From Methylocystis heyeri (lineage in GTDB: Bacteria > Pseudomonadota > Alphaproteobacteria > Rhizobiales > Beijerinckiaceae), in the NCBI RefSeq assembly GCF_004802635.2, contig NZ_CP046052.1, forward strand, positions 1,116,001 through 1,180,000: a stretch of 64,000 bases of DNA. The letters run 5' to 3'. Positions 8,211-16,756 of this stretch are shown here, one piece after another. Within the stretch, counting starts at the first letter, position 1, and each line of letters opens with the position of its first letter. Under the pieces are notes generated by a model that ran no database searches, was not told the DNA's origin, and saw nothing but the letters and a program-made list of their open reading frames with translations. The translations under genes and the position numbers were made by a program.

Positions 8211-8924
8211 ATGCCGTCTTATCTTGATTTGGCAGTAATCGCCGTGGTGCTCGTTTCGGCCATGCTCGCCCTGCTGCGCGGCTTCACCCGCGAGGTGCTG
8301 GCGATCGTGTCCTGGGTGGCCGCGGCGGCGGTCGCCTATTATTTCCATCCTCTGGCGCTGCCTTATATCCGACCCCATGTTCCCAAGGAGAATATCGCCC
8401 AGGGCCTTTCCATAGCGGCGGTGTTCCTGGTCGGCCTGATATTGGTGTCCATGATCACGGTGAAGATCTCGGACGTCATTCTCGATTCCAAGATCGGCGC
8501 GCTCGATCGGACGCTGGGTTTCATCTTTGGCGGCGTGCGCGGCTTTCTGCTGGCTGTCGTCGCTTTCGTCTTTTACGGCTGGCTCGCGCCCGACGCCAAT
8601 CAGCCGGAATGGGTTCGCAACGCCCGCCTGAAGCCTATTCTCGAAGCCGGCGGCGAAAAACTTCGCGACCTCGTGCCGCAGGATATCGACGCCCTGATCG
8701 CCAATATAAAAACCAAGAAGTCCGCTCCTGCCAACAACGAGGAGCCGCCCGCCGAGAACGAGGCCGACAGCGGCAAGACGCCCGAACCGGCCGCTCCGGG
8801 CGCCGAAAAGCGGACCGAGGCGCCGGCCGCCAAGGACACATCCGCGCAAACCAATGCGCAGTCGGATCAGCAGCGTCTCGACGCGCTGCTTTCCGGAGGG
8901 AAGAACACGCGAAAGGCCCGGTGA
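8211..8924 (+). CDS. cvpA: CvpA family membrane protein
   Basis: This 237-residue protein has four hydrophobic segments in its first 140 residues (LDLAVIAVVLVSAMLALLRG, a second near 32-50, one near 70-88, one near 105-125), the CvpA layout. CvpA is an inner-membrane protein named for colicin V production and linked to envelope stress and bile tolerance. The C-terminal 75 residues are Pro/Ala/Glu/Lys-rich and likely disordered, a variable alphaproteobacterial extension. It precedes purF by 90 bp, the conserved cvpA-purF order, and probably shares its transcript. Confidence 0.9.
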   Translation: MPSYLDLAVIAVVLVSAMLALLRGFTREVLAIVSWVAAAAVAYYFHPLALPYIRPHVPKENIAQGLSIAAVFLVGLILVSMITVKISDVILDSKIGALDRTLGFIFGGVRGFLLAVVAFVFYGWLAPDANQPEWVRNARLKPILEAGGEKLRDLVPQDIDALIANIKTKKSAPANNEEPPAENEADSGKTPEPAAPGAEKRTEAPAAKDTSAQTNAQSDQQRLDALLSGGKNTRKAR

Positions 8925-9014
8925 GGCTGAAGTTTACGGGGTGAGTTCAGGCGGCCCGGCGCATCGCGACGGCGAAGCGACCGGACGGCCTTCAGGAATG
9001 GAGAGGATTGGAGA

Positions 9015-10499
9015 ATGAACGGTTCGCCGTCGGACGCGTTGGAGCCCCTGGGCCACACTGGCGACCTCGATGAGGACAGGCTTCGCGAATATTGCGGCGT
9101 GTTCGGGATATTCGACCATCAGGACGCCGCCGTCTACACGGCGCTCGGCCTGCACTCGCTTCAGCATCGGGGACAGGAGGCCGCCGGCATCGTCTCCTTC
9201 GACGGCAAGAGGTTCCATGCCGAACGCCGCCTCGGTCTGGTCGGGGATCATTTCTCCAAGGAAAGCACGATCAAGCGCCTTCCCGGCTCCGCAGCGATCG
9301 GCCATGTCCGTTACGCCACCACCGGCGAAACCATCCTGCGCAACGTGCAGCCGCTGTTCGCCGAGCTGAACACCGGCGGCTTCGCGGTCGGGCACAACGG
9401 CAATCTGACCAATGCCCTGAGCTTGAGAAAAGAGCTGATCGAAGCCGGCGCCATCTTTCAGTCGACCTCCGACACCGAAGTCATCCTTCATCTCGTCGCG
9501 CGCAGCCGCAAGGAGAAGATGATCGACCGCTTCATCGAAGCGCTGCAGCGGATCGAAGGCGCCTACGCCCTGGTGGTGATGACCAACCACAAGCTGATCG
9601 GCGCCCGCGATCCTCTGGGAATCCGCCCGCTCGTGCTTGGCGAACTCGAAGGCAAATATATTTTGGCCTCGGAGACCTGCGCCCTGGACATTCTCGGCGC
9701 CCGTTTCGTGCGCGACGTCGAAAACGGCGAGATCGTGGTGATTTCGGACGAGGGGCTGCAGAGCATAAAGCCTTTCCCGAAACAGGCCATGCGGCCCTGC
9801 ATCTTCGAATATATCTATTTCGCCCGCCCCGATTCGATCGTGCATGGCCGCCCGGTCTACGAAGTGCGCAAGGCCATGGGCGCGCAGCTGGCGCGAGAAC
9901 GCAGAATCGAAGCCGATGTGGTCGTGCCGGTGCCGGATTCGGGAGTGCCTGCGGCGCTCGGCTATTCCCGGACGGCGGGAATACCTTTCGAGCTCGGCAT
10001 CATCCGCAACCATTATGTCGGCCGCACCTTCATCCAGCCCACGCAGTCGGTGCGCGAAATCGGCGTACGCCTGAAACACAGCGCGAACCGCTCGGTGGTC
10101 GAAGGCAAGCGGGTCATATTGATCGACGATTCGATCGTGCGCGGCACCACTTCGGTCAAGATCGTGCAGATGATGCGCGACGCCGGCGCCACCGAGGTCC
10201 ACTTCCTGATCTCCTCGCCGCCGATCACCAATCCCGATTATTACGGCATCGACACGCCGCAAAAGGAAAAACTGCTCGCCGCGACCCATAGTCTCGAAGA
10301 AATGCGCCAGTGGATCGGCAGCGATTCGCTCGCCTTTCTCTCGGTCGACGGCATTTACCGCGCGATGGGCGAGCCCGGCCGCAACAATCTGCAGCCGCAA
10401 TTCACCGATCATTGCTTCACCGGCGACTATCCCACGCCCCTCACCGACCTGATGGCCGAGAACCGGGCGCAATTGTCGCTGTTGGCCGAGGCGAGTTGA
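9015..10499 (+). CDS. purF: Amidophosphoribosyltransferase
   Basis: PurF makes 5-phosphoribosylamine from PRPP and glutamine, the first committed step of purine synthesis. The 494-residue protein begins with a 26-residue propeptide; Cys27 (REYCGVFGIFDH) is the N-terminal nucleophile after processing. The glutaminase domain follows (GHVRYATTG), then the phosphoribosyltransferase domain with the PRPP loop VILIDDSIVRGTT near residue 370. The C-terminal part lacks the clear cysteine cluster of Fe-S type enzymes at first reading. It follows cvpA. Confidence 0.96.
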   Translation: MNGSPSDALEPLGHTGDLDEDRLREYCGVFGIFDHQDAAVYTALGLHSLQHRGQEAAGIVSFDGKRFHAERRLGLVGDHFSKESTIKRLPGSAAIGHVRYATTGETILRNVQPLFAELNTGGFAVGHNGNLTNALSLRKELIEAGAIFQSTSDTEVILHLVARSRKEKMIDRFIEALQRIEGAYALVVMTNHKLIGARDPLGIRPLVLGELEGKYILASETCALDILGARFVRDVENGEIVVISDEGLQSIKPFPKQAMRPCIFEYIYFARPDSIVHGRPVYEVRKAMGAQLARERRIEADVVVPVPDSGVPAALGYSRTAGIPFELGIIRNHYVGRTFIQPTQSVREIGVRLKHSANRSVVEGKRVILIDDSIVRGTTSVKIVQMMRDAGATEVHFLISSPPITNPDYYGIDTPQKEKLLAATHSLEEMRQWIGSDSLAFLSVDGIYRAMGEPGRNNLQPQFTDHCFTGDYPTPLTDLMAENRAQLSLLAEAS

Positions 10500-10926
10500 C
10501 GGAGGCGGTCCCAAGGCCGTCATCGCGAAGAGGCAGCGACGTGGCGATCCAGGCGGCTCTGGGTCGCTTTTCTGCTCACGGCTGGGCCTTCACGGATGAA
10601 GGGAAGAACCATGTAACTTGGGGCTCTCCATCCCTCCCCCCTGCGAGGAGGGTGGAGCGCGCAGCGCGACGGGTGGGGGCAATAAAGGCGCAAGTTGGGG
10701 GCGTAAATCACCCCACCCTGCCGCCAGCGCGCTTTCCGCTCGAACGGAAACGTTCGAGCGACAAGAAATCGCGCCAACTCAAAAAACTGGGCGCATTCTT
10801 ATCGCAAAAGTCTGTCAACTTTTGCGGAATGCGCCCTGGCGACGACCCTCCCCCTCAAGGGGAGGGTTTGCACCCTTCGCCCAATCGCCCCGGCATGGGA
10901 CTCTTATTGCCTGACGGCGGAGCAAA
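10500..10926. repeat. Composite repeat region between purF and an SDR gene
   Basis: No gene is seen. Bases 10518-10560 resemble the CGTCATCGCGA...GCGATCCAGG repeat found again at 49062 and 35754. From about 10630 to 10866 lies a longer element with CTCCCCCCTGCGAGGAGGG at one side and CCTCCCCCTCAAGGGGAGGG at the other, matching the element at 50672-50799. Unlike that copy, this one contains about 100 extra bases (about 10728-10842) with its own stem GGCGCATTC...GAATGCGCC, as if one repeat had inserted into another. Confidence 0.7.
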
Positions 10927-11670
10927 ATGACCACATCGCAAAGAATCGCACTCGTCACCGGAGCGTCCCGCGGCATTGGGCGCGCCTTTGCCCTCGCCCT
11001 CGCGCGCCAGGGCGTTCATGTCGTGGCGCTGGCGCGAACCCAGGGCGCACTCGAAGAACTCGACGACGAAATCGGCGCCTTCGGCGGCCAGGCTACGCTG
11101 GTCCCTTGCGACCTCGCCGATCACGACGCGCTGGACAGGCTGGGCGGGGCCCTGTTCGAACGATATGGCCGGCTCGATATTCTGGTCGGAAACGGGGGCA
11201 TCCTGGGCCCGCTCACGCCGCTCGCCCATGTTTCTCCAAAGGAATGGGACAAGGTCGTTTCGGTCAATGTCACCGCCAACTGGCGGCTCATCCGCGCTTT
11301 CGATCCGCTTCTGCGCGCCTCGGAGCATGGCCGCGTGGTTTTCATCACTTCCGGGGCCGCGCATCGGGCTGAGATGAAACCCTATTGGGGGCCCTATGCG
11401 ATCTCCAAAGCCGCGCTGGAAGCGATGGCCCGCACCTATGCCGCGGAAGCGCGAACCACCCCTTCCCTCACCGTAATGCTCGCCAATCCGGGGCCGCTGC
11501 GCACGCGGATGCGCGCTCTGGCCATGCCGGGGGAAGACCCGTCTTCGGTGAGGCCGCCGGAGGAATTTGCCGAGAAGCTCCTGCCGCTGTGCGCGCCGGA
11601 GTGGCGCGAAAGCGGCAAGCTCTATGATTTCCCCAGCGATCGCCTGCTGGAGTTTTGCGGCCCGGCTTAA
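10927..11670 (+). CDS. SDR family oxidoreductase
   Basis: This 247-residue classical short-chain dehydrogenase/reductase has a Rossmann fold with TGASRGIGRAFA (residues 14-25), an NAD(P)-site GNGGILGP in place of the usual NNAG, the catalytic Ser in FITSGAAH and YAISK as the Tyr-Lys pair. Family relatives annotated as YciK-like fit, but the substrate cannot be given. The gene is preceded by repeat DNA and followed within 25 bp by a convergent DUF992 gene. Confidence 0.88.
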   Translation: MTTSQRIALVTGASRGIGRAFALALARQGVHVVALARTQGALEELDDEIGAFGGQATLVPCDLADHDALDRLGGALFERYGRLDILVGNGGILGPLTPLAHVSPKEWDKVVSVNVTANWRLIRAFDPLLRASEHGRVVFITSGAAHRAEMKPYWGPYAISKAALEAMARTYAAEARTTPSLTVMLANPGPLRTRMRALAMPGEDPSSVRPPEEFAEKLLPLCAPEWRESGKLYDFPSDRLLEFCGPA

Positions 11671-11694
11671 GGCCGGGCGTAATCAGGCCGTCGT

Positions 11695-12240
11695 TCACCC
11701 CTTGGCGTGGCGCAGCTTGCGGCGCTTGACCGGATGCGTGAACGTCGGCTCCGGCGCATAGGGCACATAAGCCAGGGTCAGGCTTTCGACGCCGGCGGTG
11801 AAGCCGAGTCCGGTTCCCGCCTCGATCTCGATCGGTTGCAGCGAAAACGTGTTGCTGGAGCCGCCGACGAGCAGCGCGCCCCCTCCGCCGACGCCTATTT
11901 TGGCCGTCGCGCTCGGACCGGCATAGGCGCCCGCCAAGGCGCCGGGCCCGATGCTTGTGGCCGCCGCCACGCCCCAGGCGACTTCCCCTGGCCCGTTCAC
12001 GGTCACATTGGCGCCGACCTTGGTCAGCTTGCCGATATAGTGCGCCGGAGGAAGGCCGTCATTGTCCTGGTAGAGGCAGTCGATGTCCTGGTTTTCGACG
12101 AGAATCGAGACATTGTTCCCCGAAAGCCGGCATTGCAGCACGCCGGTCCGCCCGCCGGCGGAAGCAGCCGCGGGCGCCAAAGCCGCGACCAGCAAGGCCC
12201 CGCGCAGAAATTGTCCTGCGATCGCCAAATCAACACGCAT
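11695..12240 (-). CDS. DUF992 domain secreted protein
   Basis: This protein of 181 residues starts with a signal peptide (hydrophobic GALLVAALAPAAASAG). The mature part has the DUF992 pattern: GVLQCRLSG, the Cys in DIDCLY, YIGKLTKVGANV, then PGALAGAYAG and a glycine-rich GVGGGGALLVGG, ending ESLTLAYV. The family is nearly confined to Alphaproteobacteria and has no known function; it is probably periplasmic or outer-membrane associated. The ATG at 12240 is preferred because GGGAAAGG lies just upstream; a GTG five codons earlier overlaps that site. The last residues are basic (KRRKLRHAKG). Confidence 0.85.
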   Translation of the reverse strand: MRVDLAIAGQFLRGALLVAALAPAAASAGGRTGVLQCRLSGNNVSILVENQDIDCLYQDNDGLPPAHYIGKLTKVGANVTVNGPGEVAWGVAAATSIGPGALAGAYAGPSATAKIGVGGGGALLVGGSSNTFSLQPIEIEAGTGLGFTAGVESLTLAYVPYAPEPTFTHPVKRRKLRHAKG

Positions 12241-12459
12241 GTCGGCCTTTCCCACTTTTGCACAGTCCCGGCTGTTTCTCCCAAAAACTATGATGGCTCA
12301 AATCCCCGGCAAGGCGCAGCTTTAAAAATCGAGGGAGCGCAAAGCGGCGGTTTTCGAGCCTTCGTGCGGGTTTCTTGATCGCTCCGTGAAAATCGGGCAA
12401 AAAGCTGCCTGCCGCGCCCCTTCCGGCCGGTCGAGAAGATTTCCATACGAAAGATCGCC

Positions 12460-13770
12460 ATGTCGGAAACATTGCGCGTCGGCATCGCCGGGGTCGGCAC
12501 GGTCGGCGCAGCGGTTGCGCGCCTGCTCGCAAGACAAAGCGAAGCTCTGGCTTCGCGCACGGGTCGAAAAATCATCGTGACGGCCTTTTCGGCGCGCGAC
12601 CCGGGCAAGGAGCGCGACGCCGACCTCAGCGGCTGTCAGTTTTTCACCGATCCGTCCGCGCTCGCCGCCTCGCCGGCGATCGACCTTTTCGTCGAGCTGA
12701 TCGGCGGCGCGGAGGGGCCTGCGCGCGCCAGCGTCGAAACCGCCCTGACGCATGGAAAATCGGTCGTCACCGCCAATAAGGCGCTGCTCGCCGCCCATGG
12801 CGTGGAGCTTGCGGCCCTGGCCGAGCAAAAACATGCCGCGCTGGCCTTCGAGGCTTCGGTCGCCGGCGGCATACCCATCGTCAAAACCCTTCGCGAGGGA
12901 CTGGCGGGGAACTCCATCCGCCGCGTCTACGGCATCCTCAACGGCACCTGCAATTACATCCTCTCCCGCATGGAGCGGGAAGGACTCTCGTTCGAACAAT
13001 GCCTCTCCGAGGCCCAGAAGCTCGGCTACGCCGAGGCGGACCCGACCTTCGACATCGGCGGCTTCGACACGGCGCACAAGCTCTCCATTCTCGCCTCGCT
13101 GGCCTTCGGCGTGAAAATCGAGCCCGACGCCATAGACATAGAAGGCATCGAGCGGGTGACTCTCGCCGACATCGAGGCGGCGGCGGAGCTCGGCTTCCGC
13201 ATCAAGCTGCTGGGCGTCGCCCAGCGCACCGCCGACGGCGTGGAGCAGCGGGTCCATCCGACCATGGTGCGCAAATCCACTCCGATCGCCGAGGTCATGG
13301 GCGTGCTGAACGCCGTGACGATCGACGCCGACGCCGTGAACGAACTGACGCTGGTGGGACCGGGCGCCGGCGGCGACGCCACCGCTTCGGCCGTCGTGGC
13401 CGACATCGCCGACATTGCGCGCGGCGTGAGATCGGCCCCCTTCGGCGTGCCGGCGGAGGGGCTTTTGGAGCTGGTGCGCGCACCGATGCGCCGCCACGAA
13501 GGCGGCTATTACATCCGCCTCTCCGTACCCGACGTTCCGGGCGCCTTCGCCGGGATCGCGACGCGAATGGCCGAACGCGGCATTTCGCTGGAGAGCATCA
13601 TGCAGCATGGCGGAAAGCGCGGCGCCGGCCGGGAGGATGGCGCACCCGTCGGGGTCATCCTCATCACTCACGCGACCAGCGAGCATCTGGTGAGAGAGGC
13701 GCTCGAAGCCATCCATCGTGACGGCGCCGTCAAGACCCCGGCGCAGGTCATCCGCATCGAGCGGGAATAG
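12460..13770 (+). CDS. hom: Homoserine dehydrogenase
   Basis: This enzyme reduces aspartate semialdehyde to homoserine, the branch step to threonine and methionine. The 436 residues show the NAD(P) loop GIAGVGTVGAAV (residues 8-19), VTANKALLA, GILNGTCNYIL and the catalytic region LGYAEADPTFDIGGFD with Asp/Lys residues. A C-terminal ACT domain (about 350-430, YYIRLSVPDVPGAFAGIA) suggests allosteric control by threonine. The next gene, 106 bp on, is glpX-like, the order common in Hyphomicrobiales. Confidence 0.95.
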   Translation: MSETLRVGIAGVGTVGAAVARLLARQSEALASRTGRKIIVTAFSARDPGKERDADLSGCQFFTDPSALAASPAIDLFVELIGGAEGPARASVETALTHGKSVVTANKALLAAHGVELAALAEQKHAALAFEASVAGGIPIVKTLREGLAGNSIRRVYGILNGTCNYILSRMEREGLSFEQCLSEAQKLGYAEADPTFDIGGFDTAHKLSILASLAFGVKIEPDAIDIEGIERVTLADIEAAAELGFRIKLLGVAQRTADGVEQRVHPTMVRKSTPIAEVMGVLNAVTIDADAVNELTLVGPGAGGDATASAVVADIADIARGVRSAPFGVPAEGLLELVRAPMRRHEGGYYIRLSVPDVPGAFAGIATRMAERGISLESIMQHGGKRGAGREDGAPVGVILITHATSEHLVREALEAIHRDGAVKTPAQVIRIERE

Positions 13771-13876
13771 CGGCCGATGGGTTTGGTCGGGTCCCTTTGA
13801 GGGGGAAGTAGGGCGGCTCCGCCATAGAACGGTTCCGCCCGTCGCCCTATCGGCCTGAATCGGCAGGGAGAACGCC

Positions 13877-14869
13877 TTGATTCAAAAAGCCTTCGCCGAA
13901 GACCAGTCGATTGAGCGGTTCCTTGCGCTGGCGCTGGCCCGCGTCACTGAACGAGGCGCGGTGGCGGCGGCGCGGCTGCGCGGGCGCGGAGACGAAATGG
14001 CTGCAGACCGGGCGGCCGCCCGTGCGATGAGAGCCGAGCTCGATCGCCTGCCGATACAGGCGACGGTGGTGATCGGAGAGAACGACCACGGCTCCCTGCC
14101 CTCCTCGCTCGGCCCCGGCGAGACCGTCGGCGCCGGCGGCGGCGCGCGGCTTGACCTCGCAGTAGCCGCTCTCGAAGGCTCGACCCTCTGCGCGAAAGAC
14201 ATGCCGGGGGCGATTTCAGTGATCGCTATGGCGAAGGAAGGTTCGTTTCTGCGGGTCCCCGATGTCTACATGGACAAGATCGCCATCGGGCCCGGCTATC
14301 CTCCCGGGCTCGTCGATCTCGACCGCGAGCCCAGCCAGAACATAGAAGCTCTCGCGCGGGAAAAGAACGTCGCCAGCAGCGAAATCACCGTCTGCGTCCT
14401 CGATCGCCCGCGTCATGCGGATCTGATCGCCAAATGCCGGGAGGCGGGAGCGAGCGTCAGGCTGATTTCCGACGGCGACGTCGCCGGAGCGATTTTCACC
14501 GCCCAGCCGCAGAAGACCGGCGTCGATATTTATCTCGGCCGCGGCGGCGCCCGTGAGGGCGTGCTGGCGGCAGGCGCCCTGCGCTGCGTCGGCGGCCAGA
14601 TGCAGGGGCGTCTCGTGATCGACAACAGCGAAAAGCTCGCCAGCGCCGCCAGAATAGGAATCGAGGACCCGTTCCGCAAATATGACATGGCGGAGCTCGC
14701 CAGCGGCGACGTGATTCTCTGCGCCACCGGCGTGACCGAAGGACCGTTGCTGGACGGGGTGGTTTTCGAGAAGGCGACGATCTCCACCGAGACCGTCGTC
14801 TATCATTCCTTCACCGGCACGGTGCGGCGCATCCGCGCCGAGCACCGCGCCGACCGGCTTCAGGATTGA
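13877..14869 (+). CDS. glpX: GlpX-type (class II) fructose-1,6-bisphosphatase-like protein with altered metal site
   Basis: This 330-residue protein is clearly a GlpX homologue in length and most motifs (AAARLRGRGDEMAADRAA, APDVYMDK-like VPDVYMDKIAIGPGYP, SDGDVAGAIFTA, GGAREGVLAAGALR). GlpX hydrolyses fructose 1,6-bisphosphate in gluconeogenesis or the Calvin cycle. The loop after IGE68, normally GEGExDEAPMLYIGE, here reads NDHGSLPSSLGPGE with one extra residue, and the DxAxDPxEGT metal motif is DLAVAALEGST, so the Asp equal to E. coli D85 is Ala97. D44, E68 and E100 (E. coli D33, E57, E88) remain. Activity is therefore doubtful. The start is TTG after AGGGAG. The start codon and position behind hom fit the conserved locus. 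Confidence 0.85.
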   Translation: MIQKAFAEDQSIERFLALALARVTERGAVAAARLRGRGDEMAADRAAARAMRAELDRLPIQATVVIGENDHGSLPSSLGPGETVGAGGGARLDLAVAALEGSTLCAKDMPGAISVIAMAKEGSFLRVPDVYMDKIAIGPGYPPGLVDLDREPSQNIEALAREKNVASSEITVCVLDRPRHADLIAKCREAGASVRLISDGDVAGAIFTAQPQKTGVDIYLGRGGAREGVLAAGALRCVGGQMQGRLVIDNSEKLASAARIGIEDPFRKYDMAELASGDVILCATGVTEGPLLDGVVFEKATISTETVVYHSFTGTVRRIRAEHRADRLQD

Positions 14870-14879
14870 GCGGCCCGGC

Positions 14880-15278
14880 CTATCGCCACAGGCCGTAATC
14901 ATCCCATTTGGATTCAGGAATGAGCTCTCCGATACTGTAATCGAACGCAATCACCTTCATGTGGTCTTCGGTGGCTCGACACGTGAACGAAAACCGGCGC
15001 CATTTGCGCCCGCTCCTGAAAGCGGCGCCGTCCGCCTTCAATATGTTCCCGAGATGATTTGGAGGCGTGATTACGTCGCTTTTCGCCCGATCGGGATGAA
15101 ATTCAGCGGACTCTTTTCCGATCCGCTCCATCGCCGCGAGATCGCAGACTTGTTCGAGCCGCATGTTCGGATCGAGGCGAAGAAGTCCCTTGGCCGTCCT
15201 TGCATCAAAAGCGAAAGCCGATGTGAAGAAAGCGTGAGCGACGGCGACTGCGGCGGGGAAAGCAATTTTAAGTCTCAT
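14880..15278 (-). CDS. DUF930 domain secreted protein
   Basis: This 132-residue protein has a signal peptide (residues 1-23, cleavage after SAFA) and the DUF930 pattern LLRLDPNMRLEQVCDLAAMERI, then FHPDRAKSDV and a final aromatic tail WDDYGLWR. Cys residues at about 46 and 101 (RLEQVCD, FTCRATED) could form a disulfide. The family occurs in Hyphomicrobiales and has no assigned function. It is convergent with the glpX-like gene, 10 bp apart. Confidence 0.8.
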   Translation of the reverse strand: MRLKIAFPAAVAVAHAFFTSAFAFDARTAKGLLRLDPNMRLEQVCDLAAMERIGKESAEFHPDRAKSDVITPPNHLGNILKADGAAFRSGRKWRRFSFTCRATEDHMKVIAFDYSIGELIPESKWDDYGLWR

Positions 15279-15548
15279 AGCCTCGACGTTTTTTCGATAT
15301 GCGCAAGGGCCGGAATCGATCTCATCATCCGCCGCCCCATCGCTGTCCGCCTTTGCGCAGAGAACGTGGCGCCCATGTGGCGTCTCTCATGCGCCTTTGC
15401 GGCGCATCGCGAGCGCCGACGGCTCTCGCCCAGGGAAGATCTTCCTCGTCATAATCGTGGCTGTGCATCTTTTCGGCCTCCCGCGAAAAGCGGCGTCCGC
15501 GGGGCCGCTGTCAGCGGCCGACGCTCCTCGCGGCGTCGGCGCGCGCTT
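15279..15548. other. Intergenic region, nothing recognised
   Basis: These 270 bases between two minus-strand genes show no family match, repeat or clear RNA structure. Open frames here have no ribosome-binding site or protein-like composition. Confidence 0.5.
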
Positions 15549-15686
15549 TTACTGCCGCCCGGACTCCAGCTGCGTCTTGGCGTCGGCGGGCTTGCGGGGC
15601 GGAGGCGTGAGATCGGGAGCGGGCTGCGTGGCGCAGGCTCCCAAGGCGAGAAGCAACAGCAACGCGATCGGGCTGAACAGTTTCAT
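15549..15686 (-). CDS. Small lipoprotein
   Basis: This 45-residue protein reads MKLFSPIALLLLLALGAC, followed by a Pro/Thr-rich tail ending ESGRQ. LALGAC is a lipobox, so Cys18 should be lipidated and the protein anchored in the membrane facing the periplasm. AGGAGG lies about 8 bases before the ATG at 15686. The frame is open 16 codons further upstream, but the internal ATG has the RBS and gives the signal sequence. The family is not recognised. Confidence 0.7.
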   Translation of the reverse strand: MKLFSPIALLLLLALGACATQPAPDLTPPPRKPADAKTQLESGRQ

Positions 15687-15827
15687 ATGGCCTCCTGAAA
15701 AACGCGTCACGAAAGGCTCGTTTCGTTTTCGCACGGCTTCGTTTTAGCGCGCTTCCCGATCCGACGGAATCGCAAAGGCGCGCCATCGGCGGCTCAGAAA
15801 CAGTTCAGACATTTGATTCTTCAAGGA

Positions 15828-16544
15828 TCAGCGCGCCGGTTCGAAGCCCAGCTTCTGCCTCAGTTCGGCGCGCGCCGCCGCGAGTTCGCTCCGATATTGA
15901 GCGCTGAGCGACATCTGCGCATGGAGCGCATAGGCGGCGAGTTTGCTCGCCTCCAGATCGCTCGCGTAATGCACCCCGCAGATCAAGCGATTGTGGGCGT
16001 AATCGCTTGCGCGGGCCAGCAATTGCTCGCGTTTTTCGGGAACCATGTCGACGAGGGTCAGCGCGAACAGGTAGCCGGAGGTCGCGTGGCCGCTCGGATA
16101 GGCGTCCGCCTTGTCTTTGGTCTTGCAGACGGGATGAAGCGTCTTGTCGAAATTATACGGCCTCACCCGATGAAAGGCGGCTTTGGCCAGGGCCGTGTCC
16201 AGCCCTTCGTCGTTCTTGACCCGCACGCCGAGCGCCGCGGTCAAGGGCAGATTCTCCATCGTGAACGAATCGCCGAGCACGGATTTGAACGCGAAGATGT
16301 TTTCGTTTTCCTCGTCGAAACGGGCGCTCGCGATCTCAGCCTCCGTGCGCGCGCCTTCCAAACGATGCAGTTCGGCCAGTTCCGCCTTGGTGGCGTCCGC
16401 CCCGTCCGCCGGCGGATCGGGAAGCATAGCCGCTAGGCCGAGCTGGTCGGGGGAAACGAAATTGGCCTCCCGCGCTTGCGCCGGCGCCCCGCAGAACAGG
16501 ACGAGGCTGGTCAGTGCCGAGAAAAAGACTTCAAAGGCTCGCAT
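15828..16544 (-). CDS. PAP2-family class A acid phosphatase
   Basis: This 238-residue periplasmic phosphatase has a signal peptide (about 1-23, cleavage after PAQA) and all three PAP2 motifs: KAAFHRVRP (Kx6RP), PSGHATSG, and NRLICGVHYASD (the SRx5HxxxD motif with Asn in place of Ser). Class A nonspecific acid phosphatases of the PhoN/PhoC type remove phosphate from diverse organic esters. The gene is divergent from the TonB-dependent receptor, with a 212-bp shared upstream region. Confidence 0.88.
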   Translation of the reverse strand: MRAFEVFFSALTSLVLFCGAPAQAREANFVSPDQLGLAAMLPDPPADGADATKAELAELHRLEGARTEAEIASARFDEENENIFAFKSVLGDSFTMENLPLTAALGVRVKNDEGLDTALAKAAFHRVRPYNFDKTLHPVCKTKDKADAYPSGHATSGYLFALTLVDMVPEKREQLLARASDYAHNRLICGVHYASDLEASKLAAYALHAQMSLSAQYRSELAAARAELRQKLGFEPAR

Positions 16545-16631
16545 AGGCAGACGCTCCAGTGGCTGAATTTGCCTGTCAGCGACCAGAATTATGTGTCGTA
16601 CGCATAACAGCGACCAAACTGTGGCAATTTT

Positions 16632-16656
16632 GCCATAGTTTTTCCAAAACTATGGC
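16632..16656. promoter_or_regulatory. 25-bp perfect palindrome upstream of the TonB-dependent receptor
   Basis: GCCATAGTTTT, spacer TCC, AAAACTATGGC: 11-bp perfect arms. It lies 100 bp before the receptor ATG and 88 bp before the divergent phosphatase ATG, a place for a repressor or activator operator. The regulator is unknown; no regulator gene is adjacent. Confidence 0.5.
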
Positions 16657-16756
16657 CGCCGGCTCCCGCTGTAAATAAACTGTTAAATTAGGCCCTTACG
16701 CCCCCGCTAAAGCAACGCTCGCGCCCTGCCTGGGTCGCTTTCGGGGATAAACAACC

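Noticed and set aside
8934-10523. A 529-codon open frame opposite purF
   Set aside because: Antisense shadow of purF; no domain is visible and the plus-strand gene is certain.
12322-13716. A 464-codon open frame opposite hom
   Set aside because: Antisense shadow; homoserine dehydrogenase motifs with the ACT domain are on the plus strand.
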